The notes under the pieces were generated by a model, which had not been told where the DNA came from, did not search any database, and saw nothing but the letters and a program-made list of their open reading frames with translations. From contig CAJTXE010000009.1 of assembly GCA_910580225.1 (NCBI GenBank), positions 1 through 64,000 on the forward strand: a DNA stretch of 64,000 nucleotides, given 5' to 3'. Positions 43,195 through 52,830 of the stretch are shown here, one piece after another; positions within the stretch are counted from its first letter, which is position 1, and every line of letters begins with the position of its first letter. Source of the DNA: an uncultured Acetatifactor sp. Its GTDB lineage: Bacteria; Bacillota; Clostridia; Lachnospirales; Lachnospiraceae. A program made the position numbers and the translations under genes.

Positions 43195-45053
43195 ATTCTG
43201 TTGAAAACCTCACATATCCGCTTCACGATACTCCCGGCATCAATACCGATTTCCTGCTTCAGCAATTCTACATTTCCGTGTTCCACATAAGCGTCCGGAA
43301 GGGCTATCGTCAGCAGGGGGTTCCGGTATCCGCTTTGGTTCATATAATCCAGCACCTTCTCACCGTAACCGCCGCAGGCCACATTTTCTTCCATAGTCAC
43401 CAGAAGCTTATGCGTACCGCATGCGTCTGCCACTGCTGCTTCATCAATAGGCTTCACAAATCTGGCATTGACCAGGCTGACTCCAAAGCCCTTCTCCTTC
43501 AGCGCTTCCCTCACCGCTTCTCCAACCTTCACCATACTGCCCACTGCCAGCAGTGCAATTTCCTGTTCCCGGTAAATCCATTCCGCCTTTCCCAATTCAA
43601 TGCTTTGTCTGTAGTCTTTTAGTCCTGGATAAGCCGTGCCTCTCGGATAACGCACTGCTATAGGACATCCCAGCTCCACCGCAAATTTCATCATATCAGA
43701 CAATTCCCATTTATTTTTGGGCGCACATACATGCATGTTTGGAATACCCGTCAGGTATGTATAATCAAAAATCCCCTGATGTGTCTCCCCGTCACTGCCC
43801 ACCAGTCCGGCCCTGTCTATTGCAAATACCACCGGCAGGTTCTGAATGCAGACATCATGCAGGATCTGGTCGTAAGCCCTCTGCAAAAAAGAGGAATAGA
43901 CCGCCACAATGGGTTTCATACCCCCTGCTGCCAATCCCGCTGCAAAGGTTACCGCATGTTCCTCCGCTATCCCCACATCAAAGAAGCGGTTAGGGTACAT
44001 GTTATGAAAACGCTTTAATCCTGTTCCATCCGGCATGGCCGCCGTGATAGCCACAATTTTCTCATCCCTCTGTCCCAGCTTACACATCACAGTGGAAAAG
44101 ATATCTGTATAATTCGCCGCTGTTCTTGGGCAGGAAGGAATACCTGTCTGGATATCAAAGGGTTCTGTCCCGTGAAACCTGGCCGGATGCCGTTCCGCTG
44201 GACGATACCCCTTCCCCTTCTGAGTAATGACGTGGATCATCACTGGCCCCTCCACCCGTTTTGCATCATTGATCACAGACACCATGGAAGAGATATTATG
44301 TCCGTCCACAGGTCCCAGATAGGTGATCCCCATATCTTCAAACAACATGCCAGGAATCACAAGCTGTTTAAAGCTGCTCTTTGCCCTGCGGATCCTGCTG
44401 ATGGTACTGTTTCCTCTCTTGGTGCCCTGCAGTGCATTATAAATTCCTTTTTTCAGATCAAGATAGCCGGATGCGGTGCGGATATTATTCAGATATTTGG
44501 ATACTCCGCCCACATTTTCAGAGATAGACATATTGTTGTCATTGAGGATAATGATAAAATTCGTCTCCTGTTTTGCTGCATTGTTCAGAGCCTCATAAGC
44601 CATGCCGCCCGTGAGGGAACCGTCCCCGATCACGGAGACCACCGTATGCTTTCCGCCCATAATATCTCTGGCTTTTACCAGTCCCAGCCCGGCGGAAATG
44701 GAGGTAGAGCTGTGTCCTGTATCAAAAACATCACAATCACTTTCTTTTCGTTTGGGAAAACCGCTTATGCCATGAAACTGACGCAGACATTCGAAACCGT
44801 TCTTCCGTCCGGTGAGAATTTTATGAGTGTAGGATTGATGCCCCACATCCCAGATGATCTTGTCCTCCGGCAGATTCAATGCCAGGTGCAGTGCCATTGT
44901 CAGCTCCACTGCTCCCAGATTGGAGCCCAAATGTCCTCCTGTAACACTGATGGTCCTGATCAGGAATTCACGGATTTCCTGTGCAAGCGCATTTAGATCT
45001 TCTTTTCTGATCTTCTTGATATCATTTGCCTGTTCTATGGTTTCCAGCAGCAT
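43191..45053 (-). CDS. dxs: 1-deoxy-D-xylulose-5-phosphate synthase
   Basis: A 620-residue thiamine-diphosphate enzyme for the first step of the methylerythritol phosphate route to isoprenoids. Landmarks are WDVGHQSYTHKILTGR near residue 70, the ThDP motif GDGSLTGGMAYEALNNAA...ILNDN, a central EEHAVTFAAGLAAGG and the transketolase C-terminal domain. Length is normal. It lies between ispA and tlyA in the operon; with ispA, isoprenoid synthesis genes are clustered. Confidence 0.97.
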   Translation of the reverse strand: MLLETIEQANDIKKIRKEDLNALAQEIREFLIRTISVTGGHLGSNLGAVELTMALHLALNLPEDKIIWDVGHQSYTHKILTGRKNGFECLRQFHGISGFPKRKESDCDVFDTGHSSTSISAGLGLVKARDIMGGKHTVVSVIGDGSLTGGMAYEALNNAAKQETNFIIILNDNNMSISENVGGVSKYLNNIRTASGYLDLKKGIYNALQGTKRGNSTISRIRRAKSSFKQLVIPGMLFEDMGITYLGPVDGHNISSMVSVINDAKRVEGPVMIHVITQKGKGYRPAERHPARFHGTEPFDIQTGIPSCPRTAANYTDIFSTVMCKLGQRDEKIVAITAAMPDGTGLKRFHNMYPNRFFDVGIAEEHAVTFAAGLAAGGMKPIVAVYSSFLQRAYDQILHDVCIQNLPVVFAIDRAGLVGSDGETHQGIFDYTYLTGIPNMHVCAPKNKWELSDMMKFAVELGCPIAVRYPRGTAYPGLKDYRQSIELGKAEWIYREQEIALLAVGSMVKVGEAVREALKEKGFGVSLVNARFVKPIDEAAVADACGTHKLLVTMEENVACGGYGEKVLDYMNQSGYRNPLLTIALPDAYVEHGNVELLKQEIGIDAGSIVKRICEVFNRI

Positions 45054-45130
45054 ACTACAACCATACCCTTTCCGATGTGTGCAAACCGTATTTTTACGGT
45101 ATATACAGACAATCTTCCATCGTCTTCACA

Positions 45131-46087
45131 TCATTTGCGTCTATCTATCAGATTCAAAATCAAATCCTTCAGAAATCCATGCTCTCCTTCAAATCCATCC
45201 AGAATATCTGCAGCTTCCCGGGACATAGCCTCAACATCCGCCTTGGCCTGTTCTACCCCTTTCATCGTTACATAGGTCTGTTTCTGATTCAACGCATCGC
45301 TGCCGGTGGACTTTCCAAGTTCTGTGCTGTTCCCCACCACATCCAGTATATCATCTTGTATCTGAAAAGCAATGCCGATATGATAGGCACATTTCTCAAT
45401 CTTGGCAATCTGTTCCTCAGAAGCCCCGGCAAGGATCGCCCCCACCATCATGGCAGCCTGAATCAAAGCAGCCGTCTTATGTCCGTGTATGAAGAGGAGA
45501 AGTTCTTCGGCATTGCCGTCTTCCACCCCTGCCGTTCCTCCCCTTCCCTCTGCCAGGATATCTGCTGCCTGGCCCCCAATCATGCCGTATATACCCGCTT
45601 TCCCTGCCAGTACGGAAAGTGCCCTGCACACTCTTTCTGTCTGATAAAGCCTCTCATTATCCGTAATACCGCGCATTTCAGTGCATAATTTCGTCGCTTT
45701 CAGTGCTGTCTCAAATGCATAGTTCAGCAATCCGTCCCCTGCCAGAATCCCCATGGCATCACCATACACATACCAGGTGGTCTCTCTGCCTCTGCGGTAG
45801 CAGTCATTGTCCATGGCTGGCAGATCATCATGCACCAGAGAATAGGTGTGAATCATCTCTATGGCTGCCATAAAACAACCTGCCACTTCCTGATTTTCAC
45901 CACCGCACATCCGGAATGTCTCCCACAGCAAAACAGGCCGCAGACGCTTTCCCCCTGCGGTAAGGCTGTAATTCATGGCCTCGATTACTTTCCTCTGTTC
46001 TCCTGTCTCCTCCGGCAGATGTTTCTTCAATATCTGTTCCGCCAGCTCTGTCGCTTCCTTCAGTTCCTCGTCAAATCTCTTCTCCAT
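45131..46087 (-). CDS. ispA: Farnesyl/geranylgeranyl diphosphate synthase family protein
   Basis: A 318-residue prenyltransferase. The first aspartate-rich motif is DDLPAMDND (about residue 90) and the second is DDILDVVGN (about 230). LTAGGKRLRPVL and FEVL-type helices complete the fold. It condenses isopentenyl and allylic diphosphates to make farnesyl diphosphate. The ATG at 46087 has GGAGG nine bases upstream; a TTG two codons earlier is also open. Its start overlaps the end of xseB by 17 bases. Confidence 0.94.
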   Translation of the reverse strand: MEKRFDEELKEATELAEQILKKHLPEETGEQRKVIEAMNYSLTAGGKRLRPVLLWETFRMCGGENQEVAGCFMAAIEMIHTYSLVHDDLPAMDNDCYRRGRETTWYVYGDAMGILAGDGLLNYAFETALKATKLCTEMRGITDNERLYQTERVCRALSVLAGKAGIYGMIGGQAADILAEGRGGTAGVEDGNAEELLLFIHGHKTAALIQAAMMVGAILAGASEEQIAKIEKCAYHIGIAFQIQDDILDVVGNSTELGKSTGSDALNQKQTYVTMKGVEQAKADVEAMSREAADILDGFEGEHGFLKDLILNLIDRRK

Positions 46088-46298
46088 TCGCAAATTCCTC
46101 CAGCAGTCCTTCTGCGTCCAGCTTCAACACCTGCTTTTCCACTCTGTCGATCTGTTCATTACACTGCGCCAGCAGATGCATTCCCTCACAATATGTCTCA
46201 AAAGCCTTTTCCAAAGGGATATCTTCCTCTTCCAGCTTTCCGATAATTTCCTCCAGTCTGCCGAAATTCTCCTCCAGACTTTTTTTCTCTTCACCCAT
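46071..46298 (-). CDS. xseB: Exodeoxyribonuclease VII small subunit
   Basis: A 75-residue, all-helical protein of the XseB family: SLEENFGRLEEIIGKLEEEDIPLEKAFETYCEGMHLLAQCN, with the characteristic LE..I..LE..D.PLE.A pattern. It binds the large subunit to degrade single-stranded DNA. It overlaps xseA by 8 bases and ispA by 17 bases. The start at 46298 follows AGGGACAGG; the longer frame to 46352 reads into xseA. Confidence 0.93.
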   Translation of the reverse strand: MGEEKKSLEENFGRLEEIIGKLEEEDIPLEKAFETYCEGMHLLAQCNEQIDRVEKQVLKLDAEGLLEEFANGEEI

Positions 46299-47526
46299 TG
46301 CCTGTCCCTTCCTCTGTCTGACCTTCCTGCCATGACGTGACCTTGACGTCAATCACGCCGTCCGACACCATAATATGCAAATTCTGCCCTGCCTTCACCT
46401 GCTTTACGGAACGGATATTCCTTCTCTCATCATCCTCCACATAAGAATAGCCGCCGTTCAGACGATCCAGCGGAGACAGCCCTTTCATCCGCTCCGCATA
46501 AATCTCCAGGGCATGACGACGCTTTTCCAACAGGCGCATCATCCCTTCCCGCAGACGTTCCTCCGCCGAGATCACCGCCAACTTATTTTGATTCAGACGA
46601 TAATCCGGACTTACAATCCGCAGACGCAGACACATTTGCCGCAGAAAACTTTGCTTTTCCTCCAGTTTTCGCTCCATCTGCCTTCGTAACCTGTCCCGGT
46701 AAGCAGATATTTCCCCCAGTATCTCCCGAATATCCGTCACAGCCAGCTCCGCCGCCGCAGATGGCGTAGGCGCACGAAGATCCGCTACGAAGTCTGTGAT
46801 GGTGGTATCTGTCTCATGACCCACTGCAGAAATAACGGGAACAGAACAATCAAAAACTGCCTGTGCCACTGCTCTCTCATTAAATGCCCACAGATCTTCA
46901 ATAGAACCTCCGCCCCGGCCCACGATCATTACGTCCACTCCCATGGCTTCCAATGTCTGGATTCCCTTAACGATGGTGGCGGCCGCTCCGCTGCCCTGCA
47001 CAACAGCCGGATAGAGAATCACCTGCACATAAGGATTCCTTCTGCCTGCGATCTGAATAATATCCCTCACAGCCGCTCCGGTATCCGCTGTCACCACCCC
47101 CAGCGTCCGAATGTATTTGGGAATGGGCTGTTTATACTCCTGAGCAAACATGCCGGATTCCCGCAGCTCCCGTTTCAGCTGTTCAAACTGCTCATAAAGT
47201 ACGCCGTTTCCCGCCAGCTGTATTTCCCTGGCATAGAGCTGGTATTTCCCGTCCCGCTCATACACATCCACATTTCCGCCTACGATAACCTGCTGTCCTT
47301 CGGACATACGAAAAGAGAGACCCGCACGGCTGCCTGCAAACATAACGCAGCTTATGGTCCCCTTGGAATCCTTCAACGTAAAATAAATATGGCCGGAGGA
47401 GTGGTATTTGCAGTTGCTCACCTCTCCTCTGACAAAGAGGCCCCGCAACAGGTAATCCTGCACGAACATATTTCTGATATAAGAATTCAGTTGTCCAACC
47501 GTATAAATATTCCGAATGTCGATCAC
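46291..47526 (-). CDS. xseA: Exodeoxyribonuclease VII large subunit
   Basis: A 411-residue nuclease subunit. The N-terminal OB fold reads YTVGQLNSYIRN...LFVRGEVSNCKYHSSGHIYFTLKD. The catalytic region has GVVTADTGAAVRDI and DVMIVGRGGGSIEDLWAFNE followed by ISAVGHETDTTITDFVADLRAPTPSAAAEL. A coiled coil covers about 270-350. Translation starts with GTG directly after the nusB stop codon, so the two are coupled. Confidence 0.96.
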   Translation of the reverse strand: MIDIRNIYTVGQLNSYIRNMFVQDYLLRGLFVRGEVSNCKYHSSGHIYFTLKDSKGTISCVMFAGSRAGLSFRMSEGQQVIVGGNVDVYERDGKYQLYAREIQLAGNGVLYEQFEQLKRELRESGMFAQEYKQPIPKYIRTLGVVTADTGAAVRDIIQIAGRRNPYVQVILYPAVVQGSGAAATIVKGIQTLEAMGVDVMIVGRGGGSIEDLWAFNERAVAQAVFDCSVPVISAVGHETDTTITDFVADLRAPTPSAAAELAVTDIREILGEISAYRDRLRRQMERKLEEKQSFLRQMCLRLRIVSPDYRLNQNKLAVISAEERLREGMMRLLEKRRHALEIYAERMKGLSPLDRLNGGYSYVEDDERRNIRSVKQVKAGQNLHIMVSDGVIDVKVTSWQEGQTEEGTGNG

Positions 47527-47934
47527 CTATTTCAATTTTACGATTTTGGCCAGAATGGCATTTACAAAACCGCCGGAACTCTCCTGGCCGTACTCTTTTG
47601 CGATCTCCACCGCCTCGTCAATAGCCACTCCCTCTGGAATGTCTTCATCAAAACGCATCTCATAGACAGCAAGGCGAAGCACTGTCAGCTCCACCTTTCC
47701 CATACGTGCTGTCTCCCACCCTACCGTATTGTCATCAAGAAGCCTGTCTATCTCCGGAATCTTCTCCCTGACATTCTGACAGCGTGCTTCTATATAATCG
47801 GCCTCTTTCTGAGTGCCAATCTCCTCATTATCTTCCAGGTACAGTCTCATCTGTCTCGGCATCTCTTCCGGCGAATGAAATTCCACCTGGAACAAAAGCC
47901 GAAAAACCTGCTCTCTCTGCTCGTGTCGTCCCAT
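47527..47934 (-). CDS. nusB: Transcription antitermination factor NusB
   Basis: A 135-residue, all-helical NusB protein. It opens MGRHEQREQVFRLLFQVEFH, and the C-terminal half has ELTVLRLAVYEMRFDEDIPEGVAIDEAVEIAKEYG, the classic signature. It binds boxA RNA with NusE in ribosomal RNA antitermination. It sits 9 bases downstream of asp23 and abuts xseA. Confidence 0.97.
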   Translation of the reverse strand: MGRHEQREQVFRLLFQVEFHSPEEMPRQMRLYLEDNEEIGTQKEADYIEARCQNVREKIPEIDRLLDDNTVGWETARMGKVELTVLRLAVYEMRFDEDIPEGVAIDEAVEIAKEYGQESSGGFVNAILAKIVKLK

Positions 47935-47943
47935 TGTATCTTT

Positions 47944-48318
47944 TTACCTGACCTTTACCCCGGCTATTCGGATGTTCACATCACTGCACTTCAGACCTGT
48001 CATATTTTCAATAGCTGCCTTTACCTTTGCCTGTACCTGATGGCAGGTTGCAGGAATCCCGTAGCCATATTCCATCATCAGAGCCAGGTCCACCTTAACA
48101 CGGCGCTCTGCTACTGTCACCCGCACGGATTTGGACAGTTTCTTCACACCGATCCTGCTGATTATTTCATTTGTAATATTCCCAGCCAGACAGCTCACAC
48201 CTTCTACCTCCGTGGCAGCGAGAGATGCAATCATTGCCACCACATCGTCAGCAATCTGCACTACACCCACTTTCTCTTCTTCCCGCAGTACCGTGCTGTT
48301 ACCTGTTTCCTTTTCCAT
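47944..48318 (-). CDS. Asp23/Gls24 family envelope stress response protein
   Basis: A 124-residue Asp23-family protein beginning MEKETGNSTVLREEE after AGGAGGTTTACC. The family core is VVQIADDVVAMIASLAATEVEGVSCLAG, then VKKLSKSVRVTVAERRVKVDLALMMEYGYGIP. Members act at the membrane in cell-wall stress or associate with division, and this gene usually precedes nusB in Clostridia. The start at 48318 is set by the ribosome binding site; the longer frame is unsupported. Confidence 0.92.
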   Translation of the reverse strand: MEKETGNSTVLREEEKVGVVQIADDVVAMIASLAATEVEGVSCLAGNITNEIISRIGVKKLSKSVRVTVAERRVKVDLALMMEYGYGIPATCHQVQAKVKAAIENMTGLKCSDVNIRIAGVKVR

Positions 48319-48494
48319 GGTAAACCTCCTGTTCCAGTTCCGCATCCGCCCGCCTGGTACCTCCCGACAGAAAACTTCCGGCTACCAGATACCTGTGTCA
48401 GTAAATCCTCTGAACACCCATATGACGCATGCTGTCTTTAATTCAGTTCCGCAATTTCACATTTTCATAAATAATAGTTAGTATACCACATCTT

Positions 48495-49766
48495 CTACTC
48501 ATTTGTCACCCAAAAAGTCAACGAGTGCTGTTTTTCATTCTGAGCATAGGCAACGCGGCTTTCTTCTCCGGCCAGATAATCAAATATTTCCTGTTCCTCG
48601 ATCAACGCCGTCAGGACTTCTTTATAGCTGACAGCATCCACACATTTAATCGTAATGTCTCCCTGGCCGGTTTCAATGGCCTTCTGAAACAACGCCTCCA
48701 TCTGCACTCTGTCATAACCTGTAAACAAAGCGCCCTCCCGGACGTAATAATTGGCAGTGTCGGCATCACACAGCGGCATGGGAATCTCTCCCCCAATAGA
48801 ATGGGTACGCAGAAGCTCTTCCGTTGTTACATTGAGATAATCATAATTGATCTCCGGCATGAACAGCGTTTCGTCCTCCTCTCCCGGATAAAGCGTCTCC
48901 TCTGAAGACAGATCCTCTGTGCGGTAGGACACATCCCCCCAGGTAGTGTCCAGATAATAATACTCTCCGTCCACTTCCACCAGATTCCATGCATGCCCCT
49001 CCCCGGTTTCCACAGTGCCCAGCACCAGGGTACAGGGCACATTTAAACGATTGAGCAGATATTGAGTAGCCTTGGCATAGCCCTGGCAGACAGACAAATG
49101 CTGCACGAACACCGAATAGATATTTTGATTATCCGGAGCATCCAGATCATAATCTGTACTTCTTATCAATGTTTCATACACATATTTGACTTTGTCATAG
49201 TCAGCTGCATCTCTGGAGATTCCGGACAAAATCTCTTCTGATGCCGCCTCAATCTCTTCCTTCCTCGCCACTGCGGTGTCCAGGTCCACATTGTAGGTTC
49301 CCGAAAACTCCACTGCAGTGAGCTTCTCTCCCCGGGCGTATTTTACATAGGAATAACCTTCCACATAAAAAAGCTCCGGGTGGTCGCTGAGGACACACTG
49401 GAATATTTTGTTGATATCGGTGTCGCTTAACCCACCGGACAGCCCGGCCTGACTTAATCGAACCTGACTTCCGAAACTTCCCAGCACTTGTTCTATATCC
49501 CGGTACCAGATCTGCTCCGTCTCGTTCAATGTCTCATAGGCATAGGGGAAAGCCTCCTCCATCAGAAAACAAACTGCCGGAACCTGCTCTTCCTCCGCAG
49601 CCGGTACAGGAGATACGACAGCATCCACAACCTCCTCGGATGTCTCCCCGCCAAACACAAAGTCTCTGGGAATTTCATCCAAAAGCCCGTCTGCACACCC
49701 TGTCTGCCAGATGCAATAAAACATCATCCACAAAAAGCATGCAAAATAGCTCCTTCTTTTTTTCAT
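48495..49766 (-). CDS. Transglutaminase-like lipoprotein
   Basis: A 423-residue protein with a signal peptide and lipobox (FYCIWQTGC), so probably anchored outside the membrane. The transglutaminase-like core has the Cys in VCQGYAKATQYLL, the His in GEGHAWNLVEVDG and the Asp in YLDTTWGD, a complete catalytic triad. A helical N-terminal region and a small C-terminal domain flank it. Members may act as cysteine proteases or cross-linkers in the cell wall or spore. It lies between asp23 and prfC; a second, larger relative is upstream of spoIIIAA at 58576. Confidence 0.85.
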   Translation of the reverse strand: MKKRRSYFACFLWMMFYCIWQTGCADGLLDEIPRDFVFGGETSEEVVDAVVSPVPAAEEEQVPAVCFLMEEAFPYAYETLNETEQIWYRDIEQVLGSFGSQVRLSQAGLSGGLSDTDINKIFQCVLSDHPELFYVEGYSYVKYARGEKLTAVEFSGTYNVDLDTAVARKEEIEAASEEILSGISRDAADYDKVKYVYETLIRSTDYDLDAPDNQNIYSVFVQHLSVCQGYAKATQYLLNRLNVPCTLVLGTVETGEGHAWNLVEVDGEYYYLDTTWGDVSYRTEDLSSEETLYPGEEDETLFMPEINYDYLNVTTEELLRTHSIGGEIPMPLCDADTANYYVREGALFTGYDRVQMEALFQKAIETGQGDITIKCVDAVSYKEVLTALIEEQEIFDYLAGEESRVAYAQNEKQHSLTFWVTNE

Positions 49767-49850
49767 TGTCGTTCCCCTCTACCTTCATACCGATTTTAAT
49801 CCCCAATCAGCTTCTGCCCTGATCTGCGGCGGCCTCTCCCGCAACAAAGA

Positions 49851-51446
49851 TCAGTTTCTGCTGAACTCCGTCAGCACAAGCCCTTTATTCCGATCAAGCG
49901 TCATGCCGATACTCCATGAATTTACAAACAAAAGCAGCGGATTCCCCTTCATATCCTTCACCTTCTTCATATCCGAGGTTCCGGTAAGTTTCGCGATATC
50001 CACTTCCTCCTTATTTTCAATCCAGCGGATATGCTCATAAGGAAGGCTGTCCAGCCGTATCTCCACATTATATTCATTTTCCAGCCGATATTTCAGTACA
50101 TCAAACTGCAGCACCCCCACCACACCGACGATAATCTCCTCCAGCCCTGTATTATACTCCTGGAAAATCTGGATAGCACCTTCCTGGGCAATCTGCTGGA
50201 TTCCTTTGACGAACTGCTTTCGTTTCATAGTGTCCATCTGACGTACCCTGGCAAAATGCTCCGGCGCAAAAGTAGGAATCCCTTCATAACAAAATTTCTC
50301 TTTTGGTACGCACAGCGTATCTCCGATGGAAAATACACCCGGATCAAACACACCAATGATATCTCCCGCATAGGCCTCACTCAAAACCTTCCGCTCATCT
50401 GCCATAATCTGCTGAGGCTGTGACAGCCGCATCACCCTGCCGCCCTGTACATGACGAACTTCCATCTGAGCGTCAAATTTTCCGGAACAGATCCGCATGA
50501 AAGCAATGCGGTCGCGGTGAGCTTTGTTCATATTCGCCTGAATCTTAAAAACAAAAGCGCTAAACTCGTTTTCCGTTGGCTCTATGACGCCCATGTCCGA
50601 TTTTCTGGGAAGCGGGGTTGTAGTCATAGCCAGAAAATGTTTCAGAAAGATTTCCACGCCGAAATTCGTCAACGCCGAACCGAAGCAAACCGGTGTCAGC
50701 TCGCCGGCCCGCACCGACTCCAGGTCAAAATCAGCCCCTGCACCGTCCAAAAGCTCCATCTCTTCCAGAAGCCTGTCCACCGGTACATCACCGATGGCCT
50801 CCCGCAGTCTGTTTTCTTCCTTCAGGGGAATTTCTATAGCCGTTCCTTCCTTTGTCCCCTTCTCCGTATCAGAATAAGATATCACACATTTCTTTTCCCT
50901 GTCGTAAACCCCCCTGAACTCCTTCCCCGAACCAATGGGCCAGTTCAGAGGGCAGGTGGCAATGCCCAGTTCCTTCTCTATGTCGTCCAGCAGGTCAAAT
51001 GTATCGTTGGCATCCCGGTCCAGCTTATTGATAAAAGTAAAAATCGGAATCTTACGCATCACACAAACCTTGAAAAGCTTCCTGGTCTGGGCCTCCACCC
51101 CCTTGGATGCATCAATGACCATTACCGCAGAATCTGCCGCCATCAGAGTGCGGTATGTGTCCTCCGAGAAATCCTGATGCCCGGGTGTGTCCAGGATATT
51201 AATACAATATCCTCCATATTCGAACTGCAGCACTGATGAGGTAACCGAGATACCTCTCTCTTTCTCGATCTCCATCCAGTCAGAAACTGCATGCCTGGCA
51301 GTGGCCTTACCCTTAACACTTCCCGCCAAATTGATAGCGCCGCCGTACAGCAGAAATTTCTCTGTCAGGGTAGTCTTTCCTGCGTCCGGGTGCGATATAA
51401 TCGCAAAAGTACGGCGGCGGTTAATTTCTTCCGTAAACTCGTTCAT
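49851..51446 (-). CDS. prfC: Peptide chain release factor 3
   Basis: A 531-residue GTPase that recycles RF1/RF2 from the ribosome. The G domain has SHPDAGKTTLTEKFLLYGGAI (G1), ERGISVTSSV (G2), DTPGHQDFSEDTYRTL (G3) and INKLDR (G4). EF-G-like domains follow, including SDMGVIEP and the C-terminal QFDVLKYRLENEYNVEIRLD. Length matches the family. It is inserted, with deoB and the transglutaminase-like gene, between spoIIIAH and asp23. Confidence 0.97.
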   Translation of the reverse strand: MNEFTEEINRRRTFAIISHPDAGKTTLTEKFLLYGGAINLAGSVKGKATARHAVSDWMEIEKERGISVTSSVLQFEYGGYCINILDTPGHQDFSEDTYRTLMAADSAVMVIDASKGVEAQTRKLFKVCVMRKIPIFTFINKLDRDANDTFDLLDDIEKELGIATCPLNWPIGSGKEFRGVYDREKKCVISYSDTEKGTKEGTAIEIPLKEENRLREAIGDVPVDRLLEEMELLDGAGADFDLESVRAGELTPVCFGSALTNFGVEIFLKHFLAMTTTPLPRKSDMGVIEPTENEFSAFVFKIQANMNKAHRDRIAFMRICSGKFDAQMEVRHVQGGRVMRLSQPQQIMADERKVLSEAYAGDIIGVFDPGVFSIGDTLCVPKEKFCYEGIPTFAPEHFARVRQMDTMKRKQFVKGIQQIAQEGAIQIFQEYNTGLEEIIVGVVGVLQFDVLKYRLENEYNVEIRLDSLPYEHIRWIENKEEVDIAKLTGTSDMKKVKDMKGNPLLLFVNSWSIGMTLDRNKGLVLTEFSRN

Positions 51447-51540
51447 TTTCTTATCATCCTCCGTTATTCAAATCCTCCGTCATGTTTCCCTTTGCCAATC
51501 CCTGGCAGTGTCATAAAACGTGAGGTGTCTGCCTGTTCTT

Positions 51541-52707
51541 TTAAATCATAGTATCTCCTGCAAAAACCGGCGTAATCCCAAAATAGTCCAAAACCGTGGC
51601 TCCAATGTCCGCAAAAGTCTCTCTGGTTCCCAAATTTACCGGTTTTATTTTCCGTCCGTACATCAGAAACGGCGTATACTCTCTGGTATGATCTGTGGTA
51701 GCTTTATATCCTGGATCACAGCCATGATCGGCCGTCATCATCAGAATATCATCTTCCCGCAGCTTTCCCATAATCTCCGGAAGCCTTCTGTCAAAAACGC
51801 TGAGAGCCCCTGCATATCCATCCACATCCCTGCGGTGTCCATAAAGCATATCATAATCAACCAGGTTAATAAAACACAGACCTTCGAAGGCTTTATCCAA
51901 ATACTCCAGAGTTCTGTCTATCCCTTCCTCATTGCCGGAGGTATACACCGCCTCCGTAATTCCTTTTCCCGCGAAAATGTCCTTTATCTTCCCTACCGCG
52001 ATCACATCCTTCCCGTTTTGCGACAGCTGATCCAGCATAGTATCTGCAGGCGGAAGAATGGAAAAGTCATGCCTGTGAGCTGTTCTTGTAAAACTGCCTC
52101 CCCGCGGACCAATGAAAGGACGGGCTATCACCCTGCCCACACCGTGTTCTCCCTGAAGAATCTCCCTTGCCATGCGGCAATATTCATATAACTGCTCCAA
52201 AGGCACTACTTCCTCATGGGCCGCAATCTGAAAGACACTGTCAGCGGAAGTATAGACGATCAAATCACCGGTCTTTAAATGTGCATCCCCGTACTCCTGA
52301 ATGACTGTGGTACCGGAATACGGCAAATTGCAGAGAACCCCTCTTCCGGTCCTTGCGCGGAAGGGCTCCAGCACTTCCTCCGGAAATCCTTTCGGATAGG
52401 TGGGCAGAGGCTTCGGCGAACAAACCCCCGCGATCTCCCAGTGCCCAATAGTGGTGTCCTTGCCCCGGGAACGCTCTGTCATACGGGCGATGAGAGCACT
52501 GTGGCTTCCGGCAGCACGATTCCCTCCCAAAGCTTCCTTCACGCCATCTATCTGAAACAACCCCAGCTCCTCCATGTGCGGCATCCGGAATAGCGGGCTG
52601 GAGGATACGGTTTTCAGGGTATTCACACCGATATCACCATAAGAAGCCGAGTCCTCCATTGCACCGATTCCGAAACTGTCCAAAACGATCAAAAATACTC
52701 TTTTCAT
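51541..52707 (-). CDS. deoB: Phosphopentomutase
   Basis: A 388-residue, metal-dependent mutase interconverting ribose-1-phosphate and ribose-5-phosphate (and the deoxy forms) in nucleoside salvage. The alkaline-phosphatase-like motifs are RVFLIVLDSFGIGAMEDS, DTTIGHWEIAGV, INLVDYDMLYGHRRD and MMTADHGCDPGYKATTDHTREYTP. The start at 52707 (MKRVFL) excludes a 16-residue upstream extension. It lies between spoIIIAH and prfC, away from other nucleoside genes. Confidence 0.97.
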   Translation of the reverse strand: MKRVFLIVLDSFGIGAMEDSASYGDIGVNTLKTVSSSPLFRMPHMEELGLFQIDGVKEALGGNRAAGSHSALIARMTERSRGKDTTIGHWEIAGVCSPKPLPTYPKGFPEEVLEPFRARTGRGVLCNLPYSGTTVIQEYGDAHLKTGDLIVYTSADSVFQIAAHEEVVPLEQLYEYCRMAREILQGEHGVGRVIARPFIGPRGGSFTRTAHRHDFSILPPADTMLDQLSQNGKDVIAVGKIKDIFAGKGITEAVYTSGNEEGIDRTLEYLDKAFEGLCFINLVDYDMLYGHRRDVDGYAGALSVFDRRLPEIMGKLREDDILMMTADHGCDPGYKATTDHTREYTPFLMYGRKIKPVNLGTRETFADIGATVLDYFGITPVFAGDTMI

Positions 52708-52830
52708 GGTCTTCTTCTGTCCTTTCCTGCCGTTTCCTGAATATGGGCATACCACCGTTCCAGAGAAATCATGGTATGATTATAGCACAACTCCTATGTA
52801 AAACAAACACAAATTTTCCGAAAAGCCGAA

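Noticed and set aside
46816..48441. 541-residue open frame opposite xseA, nusB and asp23
   Set aside because: It spans three real, overlapping genes on the other strand and has no recognisable domain or start signal.
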